From positions 1,116,001-1,180,000 of the forward strand of contig NZ_CP078079.1 of assembly GCF_020809045.1 (NCBI RefSeq): a DNA stretch of 64,000 bases, written 5' to 3'. The DNA comes from Pseudarthrobacter sp. L1SW. GTDB taxonomy: Bacteria; Actinomycetota; Actinomycetes; Actinomycetales; Micrococcaceae. Shown here piece by piece: positions 41,533 through 49,398 of this stretch. Both the position numbers and the translations under genes were made by a program. A model generated the notes under the pieces. It worked only from the letters and a program-made list of their open reading frames with translations. It was not told the origin of the DNA and did no database searches. Positions within the stretch are counted from its first letter, which is position 1. Every line of letters starts with the position of its first letter.

Positions 41533-42387
41533 CTAAGCCGCAAGGGCCTGAGCACGGTATTGCACCGGGCTCAGGCCCTTGAGCTTTGTTGAGATCCGGT
41601 CGTTGTTGTACCAGCGGATGTACTCGTGCAGTGCCGTGGTGAGTGCGTCGGTGTTGAGGAACCGGACACGGTGGAATAGCTCTTCTTTGAGGTGTCCGAA
41701 GAAGTTCTCCATTACGGCGTTGTCGTAGCAGTTGGCTTTGCGGGACATCGATTGGATGGCGCCGGCGCTCTTCAGGAGAGTTCGCCAGGAAGCGTGCTGG
41801 TACTGAAAGCCTTGGTCCGAATGCACCAGCGGCTGCTGGCCATGATCGAGTCTGCTGAGGGCCTCGCGCAGCGAAGTGTTGGTGAGCTCCAGGTTCGGGG
41901 ACGAGCTGATGGTGTGGGAAATGATTTGTCGGTCGAAAAGGTCCATGACCGGTGAGAGGTAAAGTTTCCGGTCCCCGACCCGAAACTCGGTTACATCTGT
42001 CACCCATTTCCTGTTGGGGCCATCGGCCTCAAACTTCCGATTGAGTATGTTCGGGGCAACCTTCCCCTGGTCACCCTTGTAGGAGCTGTAACGCTTCTTT
42101 CGCCGGACTTTGCAGACGAGACGCATCGCATGCATGAGTTTCAGCACGGTCTTCTTGGCGATCGTCCATCCTTGCTTGACCAGCTCTGCATGGATCCGCC
42201 TGTGCCCGTACCGGCCATGGTTCTTCTCGAAAATGTCGATGACCTTGGCCTTAATCGCCTCCATGGGGTCGGGAGCTTGGAGACGGGCCTGATGGTAGAA
42301 GAATGTGGACCTGGCAAGACCTGTGACCTGAAGCAGTGCCGAGAGGGAAAAGTCAGCCTTGAGAGCGATGAGGGCTTGAACCTTCAC
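41533..42387 (-). CDS. IS3-family transposase OrfB (DDE integrase)
   Basis: 284 residues from a GTG overlapping the orfA stop (GTGA). The HTH_21 region HGRYGHRRIHAELVKQGWTIAKKTVLKLMHAMRL precedes the rve integrase core. DDE residues: Asp in WVTDVTEF, Asp in LVHSDQGFQY, Glu in NCYDNAVMENFFGHLKEEL. The end NDRISTKLKGLSPVQYRAQ is typical of IS3/IS150-type OrfB. No A-rich frameshift site is visible in the overlap, so OrfB may be made by coupled re-initiation rather than as an OrfAB fusion. Confidence 0.95.
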   Translation of the reverse strand: MKVQALIALKADFSLSALLQVTGLARSTFFYHQARLQAPDPMEAIKAKVIDIFEKNHGRYGHRRIHAELVKQGWTIAKKTVLKLMHAMRLVCKVRRKKRYSSYKGDQGKVAPNILNRKFEADGPNRKWVTDVTEFRVGDRKLYLSPVMDLFDRQIISHTISSSPNLELTNTSLREALSRLDHGQQPLVHSDQGFQYQHASWRTLLKSAGAIQSMSRKANCYDNAVMENFFGHLKEELFHRVRFLNTDALTTALHEYIRWYNNDRISTKLKGLSPVQYRAQALAA

Positions 42388-42872
42388 CGTCGTTCCTGCG
42401 CCCTCAAGGCCCGCAATTTTCCCAGGTAAGCCACCTCGGCCCGCAAACGCTCGTTTTCCCGCCGGAGTCGTTCCAGTTCCGATAGCTCCACTGGTGGCGG
42501 GCCGCCGGTCTTACTGGGTCGGCCTTTTGCTTTCGGGCGCAGGGCGTCCGCCCCCTCCCGGCGATATGCGCGAGCCCACGTTTCCAGAAGTTTGGGTGAT
42601 GACAGGCCAGCTTCTGAAGCGAGATCTTGCGCAGTCTCGCCTGCAGCGAAGCGTTTGACCAGACCGAGCTTGAATTCAAACGAGTATGCGCGTTTTGTCG
42701 GCTTAGTCATCAACGCTCCCCGGCCATGGATCTTCCACCGCAGATAAAGACGACGGACCGGCGAGCGGGCGACGCCCAGCAAGTTGGCCGTCGCCGTATC
42801 GGCAACGCCCTTCTCAAACCACGTTACAACGACCTCGCGCTGATCCTCCGATAACGAACTAGACGCACGCAT
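42384..42872 (-). CDS. IS3-family transposase OrfA (HTH protein)
   Basis: 162 residues. Two helix-turn-helix units: VADTATANLLGVARSPVRRLYLRWK near the start and YSFEFKLGLVKRFAAGETAQDLASEAGLSSPKLLETWARAY in the middle. A leucine-zipper-like helix follows (LSELERLRRENERLRAEVAYLGKLRAL) for multimerisation. It binds the IS ends and cooperates with OrfB. The helix is rich in Glu/Arg, the usual layout of long IS150-type OrfA proteins. Confidence 0.93.
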   Translation of the reverse strand: MRASSSLSEDQREVVVTWFEKGVADTATANLLGVARSPVRRLYLRWKIHGRGALMTKPTKRAYSFEFKLGLVKRFAAGETAQDLASEAGLSSPKLLETWARAYRREGADALRPKAKGRPSKTGGPPPVELSELERLRRENERLRAEVAYLGKLRALRAQERR

Positions 42873-42949
42873 AAAACTGCTCCCCGGGAGTCGGAACTGA
42901 ATTTCTCAGTCCAACTTCCGGGGAGCAGTTCACTTTGGGCAATAGAAAA

Positions 42950-42985
42950 GCCCGGTCCCCCTTAGAAAGGGGGCCGGGCGTTTTC
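42950..42985 (-). terminator. Terminator of the sugar ABC operon
   Basis: On the minus strand GCCCGGCCCCCTTTCT pairs back through AAGGGGGACCGGGC, followed by TTTTCT. It lies 14 bp after the binding-protein stop and directly before the IS3 insertion. Confidence 0.88.
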
Positions 42986-42999
42986 CGTGAGAAGGTTGC

Positions 43000-44103
43000 C
43001 TACTTGGTGATCGGTTCCAGCACCGGGTCGCCGACGTACGCGGTCTTCACGTTTGCAGAGGTGACGATGACCGGCTCCAGCAGGTAGGCGGGAACAGTCT
43101 TGACGCCGTTGTTATAGGAGTCTTTGTCGTTGATTTCCAGTTCCTTGCCGGCCTGGAGGTCCTTCACCATGGTGATGGCGTGCTCAACGAGCTTCCGGGT
43201 GTCCTTGTTGATGGTGGAGTACTGCTCGCCAGCCATGATGGACTTCACCGACTCAACCTCGGAGTCCTGGCCGGTAACCACGGGAAGCGGCTTGCCGGCG
43301 GCCTTGACGGAGGTCAGGACTGCACGGGCGAGGGTGTCGTTCGGCGACAGGACGCCGTCCAGGGACTCGGTGCCGTAAGAGCCAGTCAAGATCGTATCCA
43401 TCCGGCGCTGGGCGTTCTCAGCCTTCCAGTCCTGGGTGACAGCCTTCTCAAACGTCGTCTGGCCGGAGAGTACCTTCAGCGTGCCATCGTCGATCTTCGG
43501 CTTCAGGACGCTCATTGCGCCGTCGAAGAAGACCTTCGCGTTGGCGTCATCGGGGGACCCTGCCAGGAGCTCAACGTTGTACGGGCCACTGGGCTTCTTG
43601 GTCTTCATGCCTTCCAGCAGGGCCTTGCCCTGGAGCTCGCCCACCTTGAAGTTGTCGTAGGCCACGTAGTAGTCCACATTCTCGGTGTTCAGCAGCAGGC
43701 GGTCGTAGGCGATGATGGTGGCGCCGGCGTCCTTGGCCTGCTGGAGCTGGGTGCCAAGCTGGGAGCCATCAAGGGCGCCGACAATAACCACCTTGGCGCC
43801 TTTGGCAATCATGGCGCTGATCTGGTTCTGCTGCTCGGCGACACCGTTGTTGGCGAACTGCACCGTGGGCTTGAAACCGGCACTGGTCAGCCCATCGTTG
43901 AACAGTTTTTCGGCCAGGACCCAGTTCTCGCTGGTCTTCTTGGGAAGTGCGACGCCGATCGCGGAGTCCTGCGCGAAGCCGCCGGTTCCGCCGGTCGAGC
44001 CGCCGCCTGAGGTGGATGGCTCGGAACGTCCGCAGCCCGTCAGCGCCAGTGCTGCGATCGCAGCAACTGCTGCTGCTTTTCCTGCTTTGCCAAACATTCG
44101 CAT
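43000..44103 (-). CDS. Sugar ABC transporter substrate-binding lipoprotein (ChvE/XylF-like)
   Basis: 367 residues from the ATG at 44103; an in-frame GTG lies 12 nt upstream. The lipobox LALTGC places lipidated Cys24 after a signal peptide. The periplasmic-binding-protein type I fold shows IGVALPKKTSENWVLAEKLFNDGL, QISAMIAKGAKVVIVGALDG, ATIIAYDRLLLNTENVDYYVAYDN and VSGQDSEVESVKSI-like VVTGQDSEVESVKSIMAG. These resemble the multiple-monosaccharide binders ChvE/MmsB-partner proteins. It is the last gene of a three-gene operon with its ATPase and permease. Confidence 0.94.
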   Translation of the reverse strand: MRMFGKAGKAAAVAAIAALALTGCGRSEPSTSGGGSTGGTGGFAQDSAIGVALPKKTSENWVLAEKLFNDGLTSAGFKPTVQFANNGVAEQQNQISAMIAKGAKVVIVGALDGSQLGTQLQQAKDAGATIIAYDRLLLNTENVDYYVAYDNFKVGELQGKALLEGMKTKKPSGPYNVELLAGSPDDANAKVFFDGAMSVLKPKIDDGTLKVLSGQTTFEKAVTQDWKAENAQRRMDTILTGSYGTESLDGVLSPNDTLARAVLTSVKAAGKPLPVVTGQDSEVESVKSIMAGEQYSTINKDTRKLVEHAITMVKDLQAGKELEINDKDSYNNGVKTVPAYLLEPVIVTSANVKTAYVGDPVLEPITK

Positions 44104-44152
44104 TTCTGTGTCCACTTTCTTTTTGGGGTATTGGTTCAGGAAGCTGAAATGC

Positions 44153-45436
44153 TCAGGCTTCCCTGGAAATGGTTTCTCGGGTGGAGGTGACTTCGTCCGG
44201 CTGCAGCGGCGTACCGGTTCCGCTGGACGGCCGGCTGAAGTTCTTCATCATCAAGCCGATGATTGAAGCGCGGCCCTGGGACTTGTTGTACACATCGATG
44301 GCCACGGCGACCAGCAGCACCAGGCCCTTGATCATGGACTGCCAGTCGGCGCCAACGCTCAGAAGCTGCAGGCCATTGTTCAGCACGGCCATGACCAGGC
44401 CTCCGACGATCGAGCCGATGACGGTGCCGACGCCGCCGGTCACTGCCGCGCCGCCGATGAACACCGCCGCGATGGCGTCAAGTTCCCAGCCGGTGCCGTC
44501 CGAGGGGCCCGCAGAGGTTGACCGGGCAACGAAGATCATGCCGGCCAGCCCGGCGATGATGGACATGTTCATCATGACCAGGAAATTGATCTTCTTCGAC
44601 TTCACGCCGGAGAGTTCCGCCGCGTGGCGGTTGCCGCCGACTGCGTAGACGTGCCGGCCAACCACCGTCTTGGAGGAGACGAAGCCGTAGATCAGCACCA
44701 TGACGGCGAGGATGAGGCCTGGAACCGGGAAGGAGGTCCCGGGGCGGCCGGTGGCGAACAGGTACGTTGCGTAGAGGATGGCGCCGCAGATGAGAACAAG
44801 CTTGAGGATGCTGACCCACGCCTCCGGGACCTCCGCGCCGAGTGCTTTGGCGGTGCGGCGGCGCCGGACATCACTGATAACCACGAACGCGACAGCGGCA
44901 AGGCCCAGGAGCAGCGTGAGGTTGTTGAACCCCGTGTCCGGCCCGACTTCGGGCAGATAGCCGGCGCCGATGTACTGGAACTCCCGGGGAACGGGAATCG
45001 AGTTGGACTGGCCAACAAACTGTTGCGCACCGCGGAAGATCAGCATGCCCGCAAGGGTCACGATGAACGCCGGGATGCCTACATAGGCGGTCCACCAGCC
45101 GTGCCAGGCGCCGATTGCGGCGCCGAGGCCCAGTCCCAGCAGGATGGCCAGGTACCAGGGGAGGCTCCAGTCGCGCATGGCGATGGCCACCACCATGCCT
45201 ACGAACGCCGCCACCGATCCCACGGACAGGTCGATGTGGCCGGCGATGATGACGAGCACCATGCCGATGGCCAGGATCAGGATGTAGGAGTTGCCGTTGA
45301 AGAGGTTGATGACGTTGCCCGGGGTGAGGGTGATGCCGCCCGTAAGCCACTGGAAGAGAACTATCAGAGCCACTAGGGCAAAGATCATCCCGAACTGGCG
45401 GGTGTCGCCACCGAAGAGTTTCTTGAGCGCGTTCAT
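44153..45436 (-). CDS. Sugar ABC transporter permease (MmsB/XylH-like)
   Basis: 427 residues with 10-12 hydrophobic helices. Typical BPD_transp_2 stretches: ILAIGMVLVIIAGHIDLSVGSVAAFVGMVVA, IPAFIVTLAGMLIFRGAQQFV, HVYAVGGNRHAAELSGVKSKKINF and FIGGAAVTGGVGTVIGSIVGGLVMAVLNNGLQLL. The cytoplasmic insert RRRRTAKALGAEVP is long, as in the MmsB/GguB branch. It works with the ATPase upstream (46 bp) and the binding protein downstream (49 bp). Confidence 0.94.
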   Translation of the reverse strand: MNALKKLFGGDTRQFGMIFALVALIVLFQWLTGGITLTPGNVINLFNGNSYILILAIGMVLVIIAGHIDLSVGSVAAFVGMVVAIAMRDWSLPWYLAILLGLGLGAAIGAWHGWWTAYVGIPAFIVTLAGMLIFRGAQQFVGQSNSIPVPREFQYIGAGYLPEVGPDTGFNNLTLLLGLAAVAFVVISDVRRRRTAKALGAEVPEAWVSILKLVLICGAILYATYLFATGRPGTSFPVPGLILAVMVLIYGFVSSKTVVGRHVYAVGGNRHAAELSGVKSKKINFLVMMNMSIIAGLAGMIFVARSTSAGPSDGTGWELDAIAAVFIGGAAVTGGVGTVIGSIVGGLVMAVLNNGLQLLSVGADWQSMIKGLVLLVAVAIDVYNKSQGRASIIGLMMKNFSRPSSGTGTPLQPDEVTSTRETISREA

Positions 45437-45482
45437 TGTTTTCGGTCCTCGTATCTGGAAGGTTCTGGAAGGCTCCAGAGGG

Positions 45483-47039
45483 TTAGGCGGCTTTTCGGGC
45501 GGAAGTCATCAGTTTCATCAGGTTCTCCTGGCTTGCTTCCTCTTTATTGAGGACGCCCGTTATGGCGCCCTCGAAGATGGTGTAGATGCGGTCCGAGAGC
45601 CCCAGCAGTTCAGGAAGTTCAGAGGAAATGACGATCACGCCTTTCCCTTGGTTGGCCAGCTGCTGGATGATGCCGTAGATCTCGTATTTGGCCCCGACGT
45701 CGATGCCGCGGGTGGGTTCATCGAGGATCAGCAGTTCCGGGTCCGTGAACATCCACTTCGCGAGGACCACCTTCTGCTGGTTTCCACCCGACAGCTTGGC
45801 CACCCCTTCCTGGACCGACGGGGCTTTTGTCCGCAGGGATTTCCGGTACTCCTCGGCGACCGCAAACTCCTTGTTCGTGTCCACCACGCTGCGCTTGCTG
45901 ATCTTCTCCAGGTTGGCTGACACCGTGGTCGTTTTGATGTCGTCCAGCAGGTTCAGGCCAAGGGTTTTGCGGTCTTCAGTGACATAGCCGAGGCCGGCCT
46001 CGATGGCCTGGTGGACGCTCTTGAGGGCCACCTCTTTGCCATGCATGTAGATGTGTCCGGAGACGAAGTGGCCGTAGGAGCGGCCGAACACGGAGCGGGC
46101 GAGTTCGGTGCGGCCGGCGCCCATGAGCCCCGCGAACCCGACGATCTCGCCGCGGCGGACAAAGAAGCTTGAGTTCTTGCAGACCATCCGGTCCTGGATC
46201 TGCGGGTGGGCAACGTTCCAGTCCTTGACCTCGAAGAAGACCTCGCCGATCTTGGGGGTGTGGTCCGGGAACCGGGACTCGAGCGTGCGCCCCACCATGC
46301 CCTTGATGATGCGGTCCTCGTCCACGCCGTCAGCCTTCACGTCCAGCGTCTCGATGGACTTGCCGTCACGGATGATGGTGATGGAGTCGGCGATCTGCTC
46401 GATCTCATTCAGCTTGTGGGAAATGATGATGCTGGTGATGCCCTTGGCTTTCAGGCCCAGCATCAGGTCCAGCAGGTGCTGGGAATCGGACTCGTTCAGC
46501 GCCGCTGTGGGTTCGTCGAGGATGAGGATCTTCACGGACTTGTTCAGCGCCTTGGCGATTTCCACCAGCTGCTGCTTGCCGACGCCGATCTCCTTGATGG
46601 GCGTGTCGGGGTCGTCCCGCAGGCCAACCCTGGCCAGCAGGTCCAGGGACCGCAGCCGGGCTTCCGCCCAGTCGATGACGCCGCGCTTGGTGGGTTCGTT
46701 GCCCAGGAAGATGTTCTCCATGATGGACAGCTCGGGAATCAGCGCCAGTTCCTGGTGGATGATCACGATGCCGGCGTGTTCGCTGGCCCGGATATCACGA
46801 AACTGCTGCACCTGGCCCTGGTAGACGATGTCGCCGTCGTAGCTGCCGTACGGGTAGACGCCCGAGAGCACTTTCATCAGGGTGGACTTCCCGGCGCCGT
46901 TTTCGCCGCAGATGGCGTGGATTTCCCCGGCCTTTACCCGCAGGTTCACGTTGTCCAACGCTTTAACGCCCGGGAATTCCTTGGTAATGGACCGCATCTC
47001 AAGGATGATCGGTTCCGCTTGCGTGGTCTGGGACGTCAT
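45483..47039 (-). CDS. Sugar ABC transporter ATP-binding protein (MmsA/GguA-like)
   Basis: 518 residues with two fused ABC domains; the ATG at 47039 follows GGAGGG. First domain: GENGAGKST, a changed signature [29 protein letters not shown]. Second domain: degenerate Walker [10 protein letters not shown], good signature [33 protein letters not shown]. This asymmetric arrangement is standard for the carbohydrate CUT2 class. It energises import of a monosaccharide by the following permease and binding protein. Its promoter has a ROK-type box and a second dyad. Confidence 0.95.
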   Translation of the reverse strand: MTSQTTQAEPIILEMRSITKEFPGVKALDNVNLRVKAGEIHAICGENGAGKSTLMKVLSGVYPYGSYDGDIVYQGQVQQFRDIRASEHAGIVIIHQELALIPELSIMENIFLGNEPTKRGVIDWAEARLRSLDLLARVGLRDDPDTPIKEIGVGKQQLVEIAKALNKSVKILILDEPTAALNESDSQHLLDLMLGLKAKGITSIIISHKLNEIEQIADSITIIRDGKSIETLDVKADGVDEDRIIKGMVGRTLESRFPDHTPKIGEVFFEVKDWNVAHPQIQDRMVCKNSSFFVRRGEIVGFAGLMGAGRTELARSVFGRSYGHFVSGHIYMHGKEVALKSVHQAIEAGLGYVTEDRKTLGLNLLDDIKTTTVSANLEKISKRSVVDTNKEFAVAEEYRKSLRTKAPSVQEGVAKLSGGNQQKVVLAKWMFTDPELLILDEPTRGIDVGAKYEIYGIIQQLANQGKGVIVISSELPELLGLSDRIYTIFEGAITGVLNKEEASQENLMKLMTSARKAA

Positions 47040-47098
47040 GAGCCCTAACCCTCCAATGCAATGACTTCTTTGTCCGGCCGGCAAAGCGCAGGGCCGTC

Positions 47099-47149
47099 TG
47101 ATCCAAAAGTAAACTGGATCACTGCTGTTGTCGTCAAGTCTTTAACGCA
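47099..47149 (-). promoter_or_regulatory. Promoter/operator region of the sugar ABC operon
   Basis: On the minus strand TGCGTTAA-N3-CTTGAC (47149-47133) overlaps a -35 TTGACG. The candidate -10 TTTACT lies in a perfect dyad TGATCCA-N9-TGGATCA (47099-47121). The first box also precedes the ROK regulator gene at 48394-48410. Confidence 0.55.
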
Positions 47150-47170
47150 AACGGCGGGTAACGAAACGGT

Positions 47171-48361
47171 CTAGGTTTCGCGGATTCCGGCATGTTGGAA
47201 CACGAGTGCGGCAGCGCCGAGGGCTTCCGCGCGGTCGCCGAGGGAGGACATGGCCAGTGTTGTTGTCTCGCCAATGACCGGCACGGCATGCCTGACAAGT
47301 CCCCGCCTGATGGGGTCCAGGAGGATGTCGCCGAGGCCCGCGAGCGGGCCCCCCACCACAATGACTTCCGGGTTGATCAGGTTGGCCACGTTGCCCAGCG
47401 CCCGGCCTACGGCCAGGCCCGCGTCGTCGACCACCCGGAGTGTGGCCGAGTCCCGCGCCAGGGCCTTGCGCACGATGTCTGCGGGCGTCAGTGGCCGGTC
47501 TTCACCGCGGCTGAGGAGTTCGATCATGGTTGTGGTGGACGCGATGGTTTCCAGGCAGCCCCGGTTGCCGCAGCGGCACACCAACCCTTGTTCATGGATG
47601 GTGGCGTGGCCGATTTCGCCCGTGATTCCCACGTTTCCGTAATAGGGGGCGCCGTTGAGGATGAGGCCCGCACCGATGCCCGAGCCAATCTTGAGGAACA
47701 GCAGGTTGCTGACCCCCGAGTGGTGTCCCCAGGTAACCTCGGACCAGGCGCCGAGATTGGCGTCATTGTCCACGAATACGGGGATTTCCAGGGTTTCCTC
47801 AAGGTATTGGAGAATGTTGATCCCTACCCATTCGGGCAGGATGGCCCCTTGTGCCACGGTGCCCGTGCGCCGGTCAATGGGCCCGGGGATACCGACGCCG
47901 GCGCCCACCACGGCGGTGCGTTCGACGCCGCTTTCCCGCAGCAGTTTCTCCAGCAGGGCCATTGCCGCCCGGACCCCCTCTTCGGCCTGGTGGCCGAGCG
48001 GAAGCATCACGGATTCCTCGGCGATCACGTGGTAACTGAGCGAGGCCAGGACCACCCGCAGATGCCGGCGCCCAAAGTCGATTCCGACGGCAACGGCCCC
48101 GTTGCTGTTGAGCCTGACGTTCAGTGCGCGGCGGCCGGAACTGGTGGTGGGTTCCGCGGACGCCAGTCCGGAGTCCAGCATGATCTTGACGATGTTGGAA
48201 ACGGTCGCGGTGGAGAGGCCGGTCTGCCGGGCGAGCTCAGCCTGGGTGGCGGGGCCGACCATCAGCGTTTCGATGATCCGCTGTTGGTTGAGCTGCCGCA
48301 GGGCCGATTGGGACCCGGGATTTTTCGGCTTGCTCCTCGTTGAGCGCGTGGTTGCGGACAT
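47171..48361 (-). CDS. ROK-family transcriptional repressor (XylR/NagC-like)
   Basis: 396 residues. An N-terminal winged helix (SALRQLNQQRIIETLMVGPATQAELARQTGLSTATVSNIVKIMLDSGL) is fused to a ROK sugar-kinase-like domain with VAVGIDFGRRHLRVVLA, GVGIPGPIDRRTG and the zinc motif CRCGNRGCLETIAS. Such proteins repress sugar genes and release DNA when bound by sugar. It sits 131 bp upstream of the CUT2 ABC operon on the same strand, and its own promoter shares a box with that operon, suggesting it controls both. The mRNA may be leaderless. Confidence 0.94.
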   Translation of the reverse strand: MSATTRSTRSKPKNPGSQSALRQLNQQRIIETLMVGPATQAELARQTGLSTATVSNIVKIMLDSGLASAEPTTSSGRRALNVRLNSNGAVAVGIDFGRRHLRVVLASLSYHVIAEESVMLPLGHQAEEGVRAAMALLEKLLRESGVERTAVVGAGVGIPGPIDRRTGTVAQGAILPEWVGINILQYLEETLEIPVFVDNDANLGAWSEVTWGHHSGVSNLLFLKIGSGIGAGLILNGAPYYGNVGITGEIGHATIHEQGLVCRCGNRGCLETIASTTTMIELLSRGEDRPLTPADIVRKALARDSATLRVVDDAGLAVGRALGNVANLINPEVIVVGGPLAGLGDILLDPIRRGLVRHAVPVIGETTTLAMSSLGDRAEALGAAALVFQHAGIRET

Positions 48362-48369
48362 GCTAAGAA

Positions 48370-48410
48370 GATTGCCCTACGGGCGGCCTTGTAGTCAAGA
48401 AGTTAACGCA
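48370..48410 (-). promoter_or_regulatory. Promoter/operator of the ROK gene
   Basis: On the minus strand TGCGTTAA-N3-CTTGAC (48410-48394) matches the box upstream of the ABC operon in 14 of 17 positions. TTGACT, a 17-bp spacer and GCAATC (48375-48370) precede the ATG by 8 nt. Confidence 0.5.
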
Positions 48411-48563
48411 TGGTTCAGTTTGGGACCATCCTTGGGTGGGTAGGACGATCTGACCCCCGCCGGTCCGCCCGGGGTGCAAACAGACCCCGGGCCGCGGCGG
48501 CCGGCTCGCTACGCTGGACGGAGGGCCCACTCGGGCGGCCCCCGACGACGGAAGGTGGAACCA

Positions 48564-49358
48564 GTGCTGCTGGCAGTCCTGCAGGCGAACTCCGCGGTCC
48601 TTGATAACGAGGCAAACTGCCGAACCATCGCAGCCGCCGCCCAGGCCGCGGCGGCCCGTGGCGCGGCAGTCCTGGTGACCCCTGAGCTTTTTCCCGTGGG
48701 CTATGCTCCCCGCCGGGTGCGTGCGGAACTGGATCCGTCCCTCCTGCCGGCGCTCCAGGACAGGCTGGCCGCGATCGCGCGGACCAACGGCATCGGACTG
48801 GTCTACAGCCTGCCGCGGGTCACCAGCCAAGGGGAGTGGCAGATCAGTGCCACGCTTTTGGATGCCGCGGGTAACAGCCTCCTCAGCTACGGCAAGGTGC
48901 ACTTGTTCGGCCCGCATGAGCGTGCGGCCTTCAGCCCCGCCCGGGAGCGCCCCGCCGTCGTGGACTTCCATGGAATCCCCACGTCGCTGGTGATCTGCTA
49001 CGACGTCGAATTTCCCGAGTCCGTGAGGGCCGCGGCCACGGGCGGGGCGGAGCTTCTGCTGGTCCCCACCGCGCTGGCGCACGGCTTCGACGACGTCCCG
49101 CAGGTCCTGCTGCGTGCGCGGGCGCTCGAGAGCCAGCTCACCATCGCCTACGCCAACCACTCCGGGGAAGAGGACGGGTGCAAATTCCTGGGCGGCAGCG
49201 TGGTTGCCGGGCCCGACGGCGGGCTGCTGGCAGAGGCGCGCGGGGAACCGCAGCTCCTCTATGCCGAGGTGGATCCCGGTGCCGCCGCCCGGGAGCGGCG
49301 GGCGGTGCCGTACCTGGATGAACGCCGCCCGGACGTCTACCGGTCCTGGGGCCTCTGA
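48564..49358 (+). CDS. Nitrilase-family amidase, DavA-like (5-aminopentanamidase/guanidinobutyramidase)
   Basis: 264 residues from the GTG at 48564, preceded by GGAAGGTGG. The nitrilase-superfamily triad is Glu41 (VTPELFPVGY), Lys111 (SYGKVHLFG) and Cys145 (LVICYDVEFPE). Length and segments such as KVHLFGPHERAAFSP, GAELLLVPTA, and the end RRAVPYLDERRPDVYR agree with what I recall of Pseudomonas DavA. DavA hydrolyses 5-aminovaleramide to 5-aminovalerate in the lysine monooxygenase route. The DavB-like enzyme at 52672 would make that amide (or 4-guanidinobutyramide from arginine). Specificity is inferred from context. Confidence 0.88.
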   Translation: MLLAVLQANSAVLDNEANCRTIAAAAQAAAARGAAVLVTPELFPVGYAPRRVRAELDPSLLPALQDRLAAIARTNGIGLVYSLPRVTSQGEWQISATLLDAAGNSLLSYGKVHLFGPHERAAFSPARERPAVVDFHGIPTSLVICYDVEFPESVRAAATGGAELLLVPTALAHGFDDVPQVLLRARALESQLTIAYANHSGEEDGCKFLGGSVVAGPDGGLLAEARGEPQLLYAEVDPGAAARERRAVPYLDERRPDVYRSWGL

Positions 49359-49398
49359 ACCGGGCCTCCGAATTGGGGCCTCTGAACCTGGGTCACAG

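Larger units (their letters stand above)
41494..42932 (-). mobile_element. IS3-family insertion sequence, complete
   Basis: 1439 bp bounded by imperfect inverted repeats of ~26 bp (left TGAACTGGTCCCCGAAAGCT, right end read inward TGAACTGCTCCCCGGAAGTT) and flanked by a 3-bp direct repeat CTT (41491-41493 and 42933-42935). It carries overlapping orfA and orfB. Both frames are intact, so it may be active. Confidence 0.93.
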
